Origin: Martelella endophytica
Lineage (GTDB): Bacteria > Pseudomonadota > Alphaproteobacteria > Rhizobiales > Rhizobiaceae
Assembly (NCBI RefSeq): GCF_000960975.1
Contig: NZ_CP010803.1
Location: 961,001 to 1,025,000, forward strand
Length of the DNA stretch: 64,000 nt
Direction of reading: 5' to 3'
Shown here: piece by piece, positions 52,684-64,000 of the stretch
How the letters are laid out: each line of letters begins with the position of its first letter
Numbering within the stretch: position 1 is the stretch's first letter
Made by a program: the position numbers and the translations under genes
The notes under the pieces: model-generated
What the model saw: the letters and a program-made list of their open reading frames with translations, nothing else
What the model was told of the DNA's origin: nothing
The model's database searches: none

Positions 52684-54023
52684 CCCTCAGGCGGGTCCTG
52701 AGCTTCCGGCAGCGGCGCGCACATCAGCGTTTGCCGGCCGCGCGCCATCTCGATTGCAAACAACGCCTCGGCACGCTCCAGCCGCGCTTTCGCCAGCGCC
52801 GTTTCGGCGGCGCATTGCTCGGCATCGGGCGCTGCGGAAAGGGATATCCGCGCCGTCGCAATGGCGGCATCGGCCGCGGCGAGCGCGCGACGGGCAGCGG
52901 CCGTGTTCAGCACGGTTTCGTTGTAGCGGTTCAGAAATTCACGGTGGTTTTCGCGCGCCGCCAGGATCGTCTCCAGCAGGCGGATGCGCGCACGATCGGT
53001 CAGCCGCAGGCTGTCGCCCTGATCGATCAGCGGCAACACATAACCAACCAGGAACTGAAGGCTGAGACCGCCATCCTCGCTCATAAAGGTCGGGAGCGCC
53101 GCCGTCAGCTTGGTAAAGCGCGATTTCCTGGCGAGATCGAGCTGGGCGCCGGCAGCTTCGACCAGAAGATTTTCCAGCGCCTGGCTGCCGGAAGCCGAAA
53201 AACAGCTTTCGCCGTTCTCCGCAACAGATTTCGGCAGGCTCGCCAGCGCCGGCAGGACGGATCTTGACGCCGCAACCGGCGCACCGCCTGCCTTCAGGCC
53301 GGCCAGCGCCAGAACCTTGCTTTCTTCCGTCTCCATCGCCATGGCAATGGCGTTCGCTTCGCTCCGCACCGCGGCAATCCGCGCACTCATCGCGTCAACC
53401 TCCACCACCGAGACCGTGCCGAGTTTCTGTTCGGCACGCATCGATTTCGCCTGGCAGGAAAGCGCATCCGCCTCCAGCAGCGTGTGTCGGCGCTTGAAAT
53501 CCATCTCGCTCAACGAAGCATAGGCGGCAAGCAACGCCCCCAGCGCGTTGCGGTAGGAAAGCTGATACTGGACCGGAATGAGTTCTTCGGCGATGGCGAT
53601 ATTGCGGCTGTCGAGCCCGAGCAGCGCATAGGCGATATCCCAGTTGACGCCGAGCACGACATTGGCGTTGTCGGTCATCCCGTTGCGCCGATCATAGGTG
53701 ACGAAGTCGCGCGCTTCCACCGAAAGGCGCGGAAACCGGCGCGAGCGGGTTTCGTCGAGCGCCAGTTCCGCTTCGGCGCGCTTCAGCCGCGCCTTCATCA
53801 CATCATGCCCGCGCCGATCGGCGGAAGCGACGAGCGCGACCGGGCCAAGGGGACCTTCGGACGCAGACAGAGGCGACGGAGCATCAATCTGGCGCTGGAG
53901 CGCATCGATATCGGCGCTGGTCTGCTTCAGCGCGGGCGAGGCGCAGGCGGCGAGAACGAGCGGAAGCGCCAGCGCCGCCAGTCGCCGGAGCGGTGAAAGG
54001 CGGCTATTCGACAACGATGTCAC
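52680..54023 (-). CDS. TolC-family outer-membrane efflux lipoprotein
   Basis: Outer-membrane factor of 447 residues with a lipoprotein signal (LPLVLAACAS, lipobox Cys near residue 27) and two long coiled-coil halves rich in Ala, Glu and Arg (about 75-240 and 280-440), as in TolC/NodT-like proteins. Its start lies within the 3' end of the membrane-fusion gene (20-base overlap). It completes a tripartite exporter with the proteins encoded at 54004-57097. Homology is weak at the residue level; context and architecture carry the call. Confidence 0.75.
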   Translation of the reverse strand: MTSLSNSRLSPLRRLAALALPLVLAACASPALKQTSADIDALQRQIDAPSPLSASEGPLGPVALVASADRRGHDVMKARLKRAEAELALDETRSRRFPRLSVEARDFVTYDRRNGMTDNANVVLGVNWDIAYALLGLDSRNIAIAEELIPVQYQLSYRNALGALLAAYASLSEMDFKRRHTLLEADALSCQAKSMRAEQKLGTVSVVEVDAMSARIAAVRSEANAIAMAMETEESKVLALAGLKAGGAPVAASRSVLPALASLPKSVAENGESCFSASGSQALENLLVEAAGAQLDLARKSRFTKLTAALPTFMSEDGGLSLQFLVGYVLPLIDQGDSLRLTDRARIRLLETILAARENHREFLNRYNETVLNTAAARRALAAADAAIATARISLSAAPDAEQCAAETALAKARLERAEALFAIEMARGRQTLMCAPLPEAQDPPEG

Positions 54024-55209
54024 CGCTTTTCAGACCGGCGAGGACGCGGACATAACCATCCGCCACCTCGCCGAGTTCAAGTTCGACAAGGCCGGTCTTG
54101 CCGTCTTCAAGCTTCATCGCATAGACGCGGCCGGACTGAAACCGGAGCGCGCTAGCCGGTATCGCAGCCGATGGGGTCGCGACGGGCCGGCTGAAGCTGC
54201 ACAGCGCCTGACTGTGCAACATTGTCTCATCGCCCTTAAAAACAATGGCGACGTCATAGGCGTAGCGCCCCCGCTTCTGTTCGATGGGGTCATCGACCAG
54301 CCGTTTCGAAACGATCTCGGCCCTGACGGGCTGCCGCCCATCTTCGAAGCCGACACTCACCGTCGCGCCCTCAATGACGCCCATGTCGCTGTCGCCGAAG
54401 CGAACGACCGCGCCGTAGCGGCCGGGCGTGACCAGGGAGGCGATCGGCGTGCCGCGGCGCAACTCGCCGCCGCCTGCTTCGGCAAGCTGCGGATCGCGCC
54501 AGATCACCACGCCGTTTTCAGGCGCCGCCAGAGCGCTGCGGTCCTTCTCGCGCCCGATATCTTCAAGCCTTGCCTCGGCGACAGTCAGATCATGCTCCAT
54601 CTGACCGATATCGAGCTTCATCTGGGCGCGGTCGAGAGTGCGCTGATGGGAAAGCCGGGCATACTCGGCATCCGCCTCCTCCAGTCGCAGCCGGGTTTCT
54701 TCCAGCCGCTGCGGCGCAATCTGGCCATTCGCCTCCAGCCTCTCCATCTCCTCGAGTTTCGCGCGAATCCGGGCGCGGCTGCCCTCCTGCGTTTCGCGCT
54801 CGATCTGCCAGATCGCCTCGGTTTCGGTGCGATAGGGACCGGATTTGAAGGCGATCCGTGAACGCAGGCTTTCAATGTCTGCCGCCAGGCTCCGCTCCTC
54901 GCTTTCGAGCGTGTCGATCGCGTAACGCGCAATGATATCGCCCTTCTTGACTGCAGCGCCGTCTGCGACAAGCAGTTCCAGCAAACCATCGGCCGGCGCC
55001 GAAAGCGCGCGCGGCGCGCCATATTCGATATGGCATTGCCGCACGACGCGCTCTGTGAAGGCGCGGTCGGCAATACGCCATTCCGTCCGGTTCGGCGCCT
55101 GATCAGCCGCCTGTTCCCGCGGCCAGACACCGCCCTGCACCGCCCATGCAGCAGCACCAACACCCATCACGACGCCAAAGGCTATAACGGAGGTTCTAAC
55201 CAGCGACAT
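54004..55209 (-). CDS. HlyD/MacA-type membrane-fusion protein
   Basis: Periplasmic adaptor of 401 residues: an N-terminal membrane anchor (residues about 5-25), a biotinyl-lipoyl half-motif SAPADGLLELLVADGAAVKKGD, a long coiled coil (about 110-220), the second half-motif LAAPENGVVIWRD and beta domains with the closing sequence VRVLAGLKSGDIVVE. It links the inner-membrane permease at 55243 to the outer-membrane protein at 52680. It starts 33 bases after the permease gene. Confidence 0.85.
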   Translation of the reverse strand: MSLVRTSVIAFGVVMGVGAAAWAVQGGVWPREQAADQAPNRTEWRIADRAFTERVVRQCHIEYGAPRALSAPADGLLELLVADGAAVKKGDIIARYAIDTLESEERSLAADIESLRSRIAFKSGPYRTETEAIWQIERETQEGSRARIRAKLEEMERLEANGQIAPQRLEETRLRLEEADAEYARLSHQRTLDRAQMKLDIGQMEHDLTVAEARLEDIGREKDRSALAAPENGVVIWRDPQLAEAGGGELRRGTPIASLVTPGRYGAVVRFGDSDMGVIEGATVSVGFEDGRQPVRAEIVSKRLVDDPIEQKRGRYAYDVAIVFKGDETMLHSQALCSFSRPVATPSAAIPASALRFQSGRVYAMKLEDGKTGLVELELGEVADGYVRVLAGLKSGDIVVE

Positions 55210-55242
55210 GATGCCCCCTTTCCATGCAGAGTTCCCTCGCCA

Positions 55243-56430
55243 TCAGCTTTCCCTCAGCACGGTTGCCGGATCGGTGCGCGCGGCGTTCAGTGCCGGCACG
55301 ATGCCGGCGAGAAGCGTGACCACGAAAAAACCAGCGACGGCGCGGGCAATCGGCCCGATGGCAACACCCGAACCGGCGATGCTGCCCGCCACGAAATAGC
55401 GGCTGAGCGGCTGCTGCAAGACCTCTGCAAGAATTAGACCGCCCACGATACCGACGATCAGTGCAAGTGCTGCGATCAGGGCTGTTTCCTGCACGATCTC
55501 AACAACTATTCGCCCCCGCGTTGCTCCCAGCGTGCGACGGATGGCGATTTCACGCCGGCGCTCCGTCACCGAAAACGACATCAGCGCCGCTATCGACACG
55601 CCGCCGATCATCAGGATGATCGCGCTCAGCCCCACCGATATGGCGAGCGCGATGAATTTCAGTTCGCGCGCCTGTTCGATGATCGGCGCGCTCGACCAGA
55701 AGGTCAGCCGCGAAACATCGAACGCGAGCGACAACAGGCCTTTCAGGCGCGGCTCCGGGAGGCTTTCCGCGGGCCCGGTCACGAGAAAGTTGAAATTTCC
55801 GGCATCGACGCCCTCGAAGGAATCTTCCCCTTGAGGGATCAGCAGCGATCGCGAGAGTTCGGCAAAAGGGGGACGTACCGGCGCATCGAAGAAGCCGGCC
55901 ACCTGGCAGGCCTTGCCCTCCACCCAAACGATCGAGGCGCCGTCGAGGCTTTCGGCCAACGCGCGCCCGAACAGACAGCTATCCTGCATCAAATCGCCGA
56001 TTGCCGTACCCGGCGGCAGATCCGTGGTCAGTCCGGCCTGCCGGGCGAAACCGTCGCCGACGGCATAGGCCTTGGCGAGTTGCGCAGTGCCACCGCTTTC
56101 CAAAGTCACCGGAAAGGCCCGAAACGGCGTCACGGAAAAGCCGCCGGGCAACAGCCCGGCGATCATATCCGGACCGAGCAGAGCGAGCGCACCGGGGTCG
56201 AATGTGCCGCCGGTCAGCATGCCTACCTCGTAATTGGCGCCGCTGATCACGAAGGTTTCGGCCGCGCCGAGTTCCAGCAACGTTTCGAAGTGGCGCAGCG
56301 CATTGCCGGAAAGCGCGTAGTTGGCAATGGTGCCGGCAAGCGTCATCGACAGCGTGACCACCGCGAAGAACAGCCGCGCGAGGCCAAAGGCCCTGAGCCG
56401 GGCGAGGATCGGTTCAAACGGCAACAGCAT
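55243..56430 (-). CDS. MacB/FtsX-family ABC permease
   Basis: Permease of 395 residues with the MacB layout: one N-terminal helix (LFFAVVTLSMTLAGTIANYAL), a large periplasmic domain (about 45-265) with two Cys residues (SCLFG and GKACQV), then three C-terminal helices, with the family sequence VTERRREIAIRRTLGATRGRI between them and the end PALNAARTDPATVLRES. Its start overlaps the ATPase gene by 17 bases. MacB-type systems push periplasmic substrates out through a TolC partner rather than moving them across the inner membrane. Confidence 0.88.
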   Translation of the reverse strand: MLLPFEPILARLRAFGLARLFFAVVTLSMTLAGTIANYALSGNALRHFETLLELGAAETFVISGANYEVGMLTGGTFDPGALALLGPDMIAGLLPGGFSVTPFRAFPVTLESGGTAQLAKAYAVGDGFARQAGLTTDLPPGTAIGDLMQDSCLFGRALAESLDGASIVWVEGKACQVAGFFDAPVRPPFAELSRSLLIPQGEDSFEGVDAGNFNFLVTGPAESLPEPRLKGLLSLAFDVSRLTFWSSAPIIEQARELKFIALAISVGLSAIILMIGGVSIAALMSFSVTERRREIAIRRTLGATRGRIVVEIVQETALIAALALIVGIVGGLILAEVLQQPLSRYFVAGSIAGSGVAIGPIARAVAGFFVVTLLAGIVPALNAARTDPATVLRES

Positions 56431-57097
56431 GACATTGCCCGCCCGATAATTTCAGCACCCGCTCGAACCTGCGCGCATGATCGAGATTGTGGGTGACCAT
56501 CACCAGCCCGCATCCCTCGCTGCAGTTCTGCAGGAGCAGGTTGAGGACGTATCGGCCGGTCTCCTCGTCGAGATTGCCCGTCGGCTCGTCGGAGAGAATG
56601 AGCGCCGGCCGGGACACCAGCGCTCTCGCCAGCGCAACGCGCTGTTTCTCGCCGCCCGAAAGGCGGCTTGCGCGCGAGCGGGCGCGCCCAGCAAGACCAA
56701 CCCTTTCGAGCTCCTCCTCGGCGCGCCGCATCGCAACGCCCCGCGAAACGCCCTGGTATCGAAGCGGCATCGCCACATTTTCTGCCGCGCTGATATGATC
56801 GATCAGGTTGAAGCCCTGAAATACGAAGCCGATTTGCTGACGCCGGAACCGGGTCTTGCGGGCATCTGAAATCGCCGCGACATCGACGCCGGAAATCGTC
56901 ACGCTGCCCTCATCCGGCGTGGACAGCGTGCCGAGTATTTCAAGCAGCGACGACTTGCCCGAACCGGACGCACCGATGATGCAAAGCCGCCCGCCGGCGT
57001 CGAGCGTCAGGTCGATCTTCTTCAGTATCTCAATGCGATCGCCCGCGGATACAACGGTCTTCCCGACCCCGCGGACATCAAGCAGAGGTTCAGCCAT
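56414..57097 (-). CDS. MacB/LolD-type ABC ATPase
   Basis: ATPase of 227 residues: Walker A GASGSGKSS (about 38-46), FVFQGFNLIDHISAAENVAM, signature RLSGGEKQRVALARALV, Walker B ALILSDEPTGNLDEETG. It is typical of the LolD/MacB/FtsE group that drives FtsX-type permeases by mechanotransmission. ATG 57097 gives the normal family start (MAEPLLDVRGVGK); the upstream frame to 57172 overlaps the lipoprotein gene. The ribosome-binding sequence is weak. Confidence 0.88.
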   Translation of the reverse strand: MAEPLLDVRGVGKTVVSAGDRIEILKKIDLTLDAGGRLCIIGASGSGKSSLLEILGTLSTPDEGSVTISGVDVAAISDARKTRFRRQQIGFVFQGFNLIDHISAAENVAMPLRYQGVSRGVAMRRAEEELERVGLAGRARSRASRLSGGEKQRVALARALVSRPALILSDEPTGNLDEETGRYVLNLLLQNCSEGCGLVMVTHNLDHARRFERVLKLSGGQCHAVAV

Positions 57098-57153
57098 GGC
57101 CGTAACCGCCCGGAAACATCCGAGCCGCCCTGAAGCGGCCCGGATTAAAAGAC

Positions 57154-57516
57154 CTAGTAATCCGCCTTGCAACCGAAGCTGGAATACATTTCATTCGCCA
57201 GGTCCGCCGTCTGCTCATAGGCATCCCAATATTGCTCTGCGCCGGCCGTGCCGTACTGCTGCACGGCGAGTTTGTATTCGTTGTAGTAGCTGCGCGCGGC
57301 GTCGCAGTGGGAGGCCACCTGGATGTTGACGGGCGCGCCGCTGGTGGTGGTGCAGGAACTCGGGCACTGCAGGATCGACGATTTCGGCGTGCCGCCGCCG
57401 GAGGAAGAGCCGCCGGTGTCGTAATCGGAATCCGAAAGCGAATCGAAGGACGAGTCGGTACAGGCCGCCAGAAAAACGATCGGGACCAGGCAAAGAGCTG
57501 TCTTGAAGTTCGGCAT
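57154..57516 (-). CDS. Small cysteine-rich lipoprotein of unknown function
   Basis: A 120-residue protein with a lipoprotein signal (LVPIVFLAACTDS, acylated Cys near residue 19), a Ser/Gly/Asp-rich linker (about 20-47) and a compact C-terminal domain with four cysteines in ILQCPSSCTTTS, ASHCDAARS and SSFGCKADY, which could form two disulfides. I do not recognise a family. It is the first gene of the five-gene MacB-type operon, 56 bases before the ATPase gene, so it may be the exported cargo, a substrate-recognition factor or an accessory protein. Confidence 0.7.
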   Translation of the reverse strand: MPNFKTALCLVPIVFLAACTDSSFDSLSDSDYDTGGSSSGGGTPKSSILQCPSSCTTTSGAPVNIQVASHCDAARSYYNEYKLAVQQYGTAGAEQYWDAYEQTADLANEMYSSFGCKADY

Positions 57517-57770
57517 CTAGAAATTATTCCCTCGTGATCGCGAAGCCTGCCGCTTCGCAAATGGCATATGCATCACCCCTCGCGATGCTGGAGGAAAGGT
57601 TTAAAGACGGCCCGGAAACCGAGCGCCCCCCATTTGGGGGGTGCGGGCGAGAAAAGACCGATTTTGTCAGGCTTCGGCAGCGCTGAACGCGCGGCTTCAT
57701 GAGCAGGCGCTCCCTCAAGCTGGATGCTGCTGCACGCTCAAGACGTCGCCAGAGCCCTGCGGCGACAGCC
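57517..57770. other. Gap with a GC hairpin
   Basis: 254 bases between the lipoprotein start and the scpB-type stop. A stem GCGCCCCCC, loop ATTT, GGGGGGTGC at 57623-57644 (one G-T pair) may end scpB transcription, though there is no T-run. The exporter promoter should lie here too; I cannot place it. Confidence 0.4.
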
Positions 57771-58478
57771 TCATTCTTCCTCATCATCGCCCACGGCCGC
57801 CATCGCCTCCTCCTGCACGGCGGCTCTGCTCAGCAACCCCGCATCCTCCAATGCCTCGATATCCGGCAGGTCGCGGAGTGTTTCCATGTCGAATGCCGAA
57901 AGGAAGTGCTTTGTCGTGACGTAGGTATAGGGCGCGCCGGGCGTCGGGCTGCGGGGGCCGGAGGCGATGAGGGCGGCGTTGCGGAGGGACGCGATGGTGT
58001 CGCGGCTGACCGCCTTGCCGAAGATCTTTGACAGTTCGGCGCGGGTGATGGGCTGGAAATAGCCGATGGCCATCAGAACCATGGATTCGAATTCGGAGAG
58101 TGCCGCGCCTCCGCCCCGCGTTGGCGCAGCGGAGGCGCGGATGGCGTCGGCATAGGCGGGGCGGCTGCGGTGCTGCCAGCCGCCGGCGACCGGGACGATC
58201 TCGTAGGGGCGGCCGGCGAGCTCCTGCTGGAGATCATCAATCAGGAGGTCGATGCTGCAGGCCTTGCCGACGACGCGGGCGAGCGTCTCGCGGGTGACCG
58301 GCTCGGCGGCGGCGAAGATCACCGCCTCGACCCTGAGCATCCATTCGCGCCAGCGCAGGTCTGGCGGCAAAGCCTCGAGCTCACGGTCGAAGAGGCGTTC
58401 GCCTCCCGCGTTTTCGTCTGCGGCATTTGCTTTCTTGCGGCGGGATGGCCTGTTATCGGCTGCACCGGTCATGGTCAC
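57771..58478 (-). CDS. scpB: ScpB-like segregation/condensation protein
   Basis: A 235-residue protein with the tandem winged-helix build of Scp[61 protein letters not shown], and [21 protein letters not shown] (split here for length: the segment begins TYVTTKHFL). ScpB normally binds the kleisin ScpA and SMC to compact chromosomes; no scpA is adjacent, so this is probably an accessory paralogue. It overlaps the DUF1403 gene by four bases. Its charged N-terminal 40 residues are extra. Confidence 0.85.
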   Translation of the reverse strand: MTMTGAADNRPSRRKKANAADENAGGERLFDRELEALPPDLRWREWMLRVEAVIFAAAEPVTRETLARVVGKACSIDLLIDDLQQELAGRPYEIVPVAGGWQHRSRPAYADAIRASAAPTRGGGAALSEFESMVLMAIGYFQPITRAELSKIFGKAVSRDTIASLRNAALIASGPRSPTPGAPYTYVTTKHFLSAFDMETLRDLPDIEALEDAGLLSRAAVQEEAMAAVGDDEEE

Positions 58479-59428
58479 AACCCGTAAATGCGGAAGAAGG
58501 AACGGCCCGACAATTCGCGCACGGCGCCAAAACCTTCGAGCCGTTCGAACAGGCGGGAGGCGGCCCAGCGAGAGAGATTGCTGCCGGGTGCACTCGCCGG
58601 CATGGCGTCCTCGTCGAGCAACGCCTGAATGACAGGGCCCGCACCCTTGGTCCGCACCTTCGGCGCCACGGCCACAAGAACATCAGCCCGGCGCGCGATC
58701 GTGTCGGCCGAGCGCAGTGCCGCTGCAGCGCCGTCAACCATGGCAAGGCAGACGGCACGGCCAAATCCCGGTTCCCCGGCCCGGACGCGCCCCCTGCCCC
58801 CGAAGGTCCGAAACGCCCGGCCATAACGCTCCGCCATCAGCAGCGGCACGGGCCGGTCCCATTTGAGTTGGGTGGCGATCATCATGTCGGCCATGGCCCA
58901 GGCCAGCGGCTCGGCATCCGGCCGGCCCGCGAGGATTGCGGTCACAAGGTCGGCGACCACGAAGGGCACGGCGCGACCGGACTGCAGCGCGGTGTCTGCC
59001 AGCTCCGGGATGGCGGCGAGGCGGTCGTCCAAGGCGATCCCCATCAGCTCGGCGAGGTCTTCGACCTGCTTTGTGGAAAAACCGGGTTTTCGGGCGGCGA
59101 GCCTTTTGAAGGCCAGAAACATCTTTCCCGCAGGGCCCGGATCGTCACCGGCGGCGGTGAGCAGCACGGCGTCGCGCAGCGTCGCTTCATCCTCGGTGCG
59201 GCCGGTCAGGCGGACGGCGGCAGCGGCACACTTCAGGGCCTGCCGAGAGCGCCAGCATCCAGCCCACGCTGGTTCGGAGCCGACGATATCATCAAGAGAT
59301 TTCAGAGCGATACCGGCCGAGAAGGCGGCATCGGCTTCGGTCACGTCGGGTCCGCGCGGGCGAGCCCAGGCCGGCATGGCGGCGTTGGGCGGAACTGTGC
59401 TGGCAGGTGTGGCGGCGCGCGAATCCAT
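58475..59428 (-). CDS. DUF1403-family protein
   Basis: An Ala- and Arg-rich, probably all-helical protein of 317 residues. The pattern [20 protein letters not shown], then [20 protein letters not shown] and [12 protein letters not shown] matches what I recall of DUF1403, a family restricted to alphaproteobacteria and typically found directly before an ScpB-like gene, as here. Function unknown; it contains no catalytic motif I can see. The gene pair is coupled (ATGA overlap). A 27-base inverted repeat lies about 80-105 bases upstream. Confidence 0.75.
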   Translation of the reverse strand: MDSRAATPASTVPPNAAMPAWARPRGPDVTEADAAFSAGIALKSLDDIVGSEPAWAGCWRSRQALKCAAAAVRLTGRTEDEATLRDAVLLTAAGDDPGPAGKMFLAFKRLAARKPGFSTKQVEDLAELMGIALDDRLAAIPELADTALQSGRAVPFVVADLVTAILAGRPDAEPLAWAMADMMIATQLKWDRPVPLLMAERYGRAFRTFGGRGRVRAGEPGFGRAVCLAMVDGAAAALRSADTIARRADVLVAVAPKVRTKGAGPVIQALLDEDAMPASAPGSNLSRWAASRLFERLEGFGAVRELSGRSFFRIYGL

Positions 59429-59506
59429 GGCGATGAGGCTACAGAATATGAGCGGTTAATACCAGAGAAATCGATACAAAGCGCACAGCTTGTCTTTTCT
59501 CTATTA

Positions 59507-59533
59507 TGATTGATAATGTTGCAATATCAATCA
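59507..59533 (-). promoter_or_regulatory. Promoter/operator candidate for DUF1403-scpB
   Basis: TGATTGATA, nine bases, TATCAATCA: perfect nine-base arms in an AT-rich stretch. On the minus strand TTGATA in the first arm and CATAAT just past the second arm are 16 bases apart, so the repeat would cover a sigma-70-like promoter. A binding protein here would block transcription. Confidence 0.5.
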
Positions 59534-60169
59534 CTTAAATCTTAAAAGAAGTCGGATTACTATGCGGTGAGCCCACTCAACACTGCCGGCCTCCCGGGTC
59601 TATGAAGCAAGATCTGACATCCGCCATCGGAAGGACGTTCAGAGCCGCTGATGGCGTGATCTCGCCGAAATGGCTCCGAGTTCACCCGGTCGACCGCAAA
59701 AGTCTCCACGCCTCAGCCTCCAGCACTGCAGCCAGATTTCGAGGTTCTGGCGAAACGGACGCCGTAATACAGGGCTACGAATGAGTTCTCCCGGGATGCG
59801 GCGATCCTGAGCTGGCGACGTCCGGCGCGATCCGGGGCACGCCAACGGGTTGGCTTCGGCAACGATGACGATATGGTCGCCAGGATATTCGCCAATCAGG
59901 CTTTTTTGGCGAAAGCGCGTCTGCGGGATGCGCCATAAAGCGAGAGGCATTTGCCCTCACTAAACGATGGACGGGTACAGACGTTTCAGCATAACCAACA
60001 TGCATTCTTGTTATAAGGGGAATCTTTCATAAGATTTCTTTTAGTTATCAACATTTTACGCAGTTTTTCGTATTTTTTGGACTGGATAACATTTTCGCAC
60101 ACCGGGTAAACTGCTCCCATCAACCAAAGCGGAGGCAAGGCCTCCAACGGACTGGAGCACTCGGGGCCT
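59534..60169. other. Gap between DUF1403 and the recombinase module
   Basis: No intact gene. Minus-strand frames at 59640-59950 look like a decayed LysR-type effector domain (listed separately). Bases 60000-60110 are AT-rich and probably hold the promoter of the recombinase module. A hairpin GGAGGC, loop AAG, GCCTCC lies at 60131-60145, just before the small ORF. Confidence 0.4.
59640..59950 (-). pseudogene. Possible LysR-regulator relic, frameshifted
   Basis: One minus-strand frame reads SLIGEYPGDHIVIVAEANPL, like the DHLVVVA..HPLA region of LysR effector domains; the continuation GRRQLRIAASRENSFVALYY is in a second frame and RQNLEIWLQCWR in a third. This would need frameshifts, hence a relic. 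Short and weak evidence. Confidence 0.3.
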
Positions 60170-60346
60170 ATGGCGCGAGAACGGACGAGGCATGTCAAAA
60201 TCAGGAACAAGGCAGCGGGTGCCATCCGCGCCTTGCCTGTTGACAATGCGACTGCTCCTTCAGACCATAAAGAAGACTTCTACAATTTCATCCGCGCTCT
60301 CGCTCGTGATCAGGCACGCAAGGACCATGATCGCGATCGGGGGTGA
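60170..60346 (+). CDS. Small ORF coupled to the serine recombinase
   Basis: A 58-codon ORF, MARERTRHVKIRNKAAGAIR then ALPVDNATAPSDHKEDFYNF and IRALARDQARKDHDRDRG, highly charged, without a membrane segment. Its stop lies 20 bases before the recombinase ATG at 60367 and within the longer GTG-started recombinase frame. Small basic ORFs of this kind often precede large serine recombinases in alphaproteobacteria, so a role in regulating or directing recombination is plausible but unproven. Confidence 0.6.
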   Translation: MARERTRHVKIRNKAAGAIRALPVDNATAPSDHKEDFYNFIRALARDQARKDHDRDRG

Positions 60347-60366
60347 TTGTGATCCGGAGACCAGCG

Positions 60367-62085
<1,719 letters not shown>

Positions 62086-62162
62086 TTATGTTTGAGCGTC
62101 CTGGGTTATGGTTTGAGAGGGTTGGTCTCGTTCCTGCCCGGGCTATTGTTTTGTTACACAGC

Positions 62163-62188
62163 AAAAAGCCGCCTTGACGGCGGCTTTT
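62163..62188 (-). terminator. Terminator-like hairpin between 5S and tRNA-fMet
   Basis: AAAAGCCGCC, loop of five, GGCGGCTTTT(T) on the minus strand: a perfect ten-pair stem with T-run. It is 48 bases after 5S, so rRNA transcription may stop or pause here before the tRNA. Confidence 0.7.
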
Positions 62189-62235
62189 GATCGGCAGTCG
62201 CCGTTTATGAATTGAGAAGATGTGTTGCATTTGGC

Positions 62236-62355
62236 AGACCTGGCAGCGACCTACTCTCCCGTGTCTTGAGACAAAGTACCATTGGCGCTGGGGCATTTCA
62301 CGGCCGTGTTCGGAATGGGAACGGGTGTTGAGGACCCCGCCATAACCACCAGGTC
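62236..62355 (-). rRNA. rrf: 5S ribosomal RNA
   Basis: About 120 bases on the minus strand. The terminal helix pairs GACCTGG (62355-62349) with CCAGGTC (62243-62237); internal landmarks are CCCGTTCCCATTCCGAACAC and GGGAGAGTAGGTCG. Flanking GCATTTGGC/GCCAAATGC arms give a precursor-processing stem. Ends are estimated to within a few bases. Confidence 0.95.
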
Positions 62356-62564
62356 GGCCAAATGCAGCATGTTTTCGAGAAGCTGGTTGTTGTTGAAGCG
62401 CTTCAGTAACGCACATTGGCGAAGACTGTCGAGGGACGACCCTCAGCAGCTTGCCTGCGTCGCGTGAGCAGCGCCGTCCGCAGCGAAGCGATCGAAGATC
62501 GCGACAGCGTGAGGACAAAAGATCGTGTTCATCGGCTATGCCGATGAACATGAACAATGAGAAC
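62356..62564 (-). other. 23S-5S internal transcribed spacer
   Basis: Spacer of about 209 bases between 23S and 5S. It contains a perfect hairpin GTTCATCGGC, loop TAT, GCCGATGAAC at 62527-62549, probably part of the RNase III processing region. No tRNA is present in it. Confidence 0.7.

Positions 62565-64000
<1,436 letters not shown>

Overview
The window comes from a GC-rich alphaproteobacterium, almost certainly Hyphomicrobiales (rhizobium/Agrobacterium/Martelella-like). The evidence is the rRNA operon tail 23S-5S-tRNA-fMet, the TRAP and CUT1 sugar transporters beside LacI and GntR-FCD regulators, an alginate lyase gene closely matching Agrobacterium PL15, and a DUF1403-ScpB pair. Species cannot be fixed from sequence alone. 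Most of the window is accessory catabolic DNA.

Layout. 1-7446: potassium block (3' end of kdpB, tiny kdpF, kdpA, kdpC, kdpD, kdpE) followed by a ptsN-like EIIA gene; kdpB lies before kdpFA, which is unusual. 7465-14400: one giant autotransporter gene between apparent IS3 relics. 14690-25969 (minus strand): an oligoalginate operon, in transcription order algS, algM1, algM2, algQ-like, PL15 oligoalginate lyase, second algQ-like, kdgF, an SDR (probable DEH reductase) and an SGNH esterase. A divergent GntR regulator and two operator-like sites sit at its head. 27284-39346 (plus strand): an unsaturated-galacturonide (pectin) regulon, namely TRAP binding protein, kduD, GH105, kduI, a large unassigned enzyme, LacI (minus strand), TRAP QM and GH31. 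Three copies of one ATGAAA-N5-TTTCAT box precede its transcription units. Both carbohydrate blocks lead towards 2-keto-3-deoxygluconate (KDG), but no KDG kinase or aldolase is visible.

39397-48134: a frameshifted alpha/beta-hydrolase relic, then a minus-strand LysR-ABC peptide-transporter operon with a beta-lactamase-fold serine hydrolase and an M20 amidohydrolase. 48454-50643: a GAF-PAS-GGDEF-EAL protein. 50744: an IS21 istB scrap. 51061-52683: a LuxR-type HTH fused to an alpha/beta hydrolase, convergent with a five-gene MacB-type export operon headed by a small cysteine-rich lipoprotein (57516 to 52680). 57771-59428: scpB-like gene and DUF1403 with a strong inverted repeat upstream. 60170-62052: a 58-aa ORF overlapping the recombinase ORF, then a large serine recombinase whose frame runs through an rrn-type terminator into tRNA-fMet, so this is probably an element/chromosome junction. 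62009-64000 (minus strand): tRNA-fMet, 5S and the 3' part of 23S rRNA.
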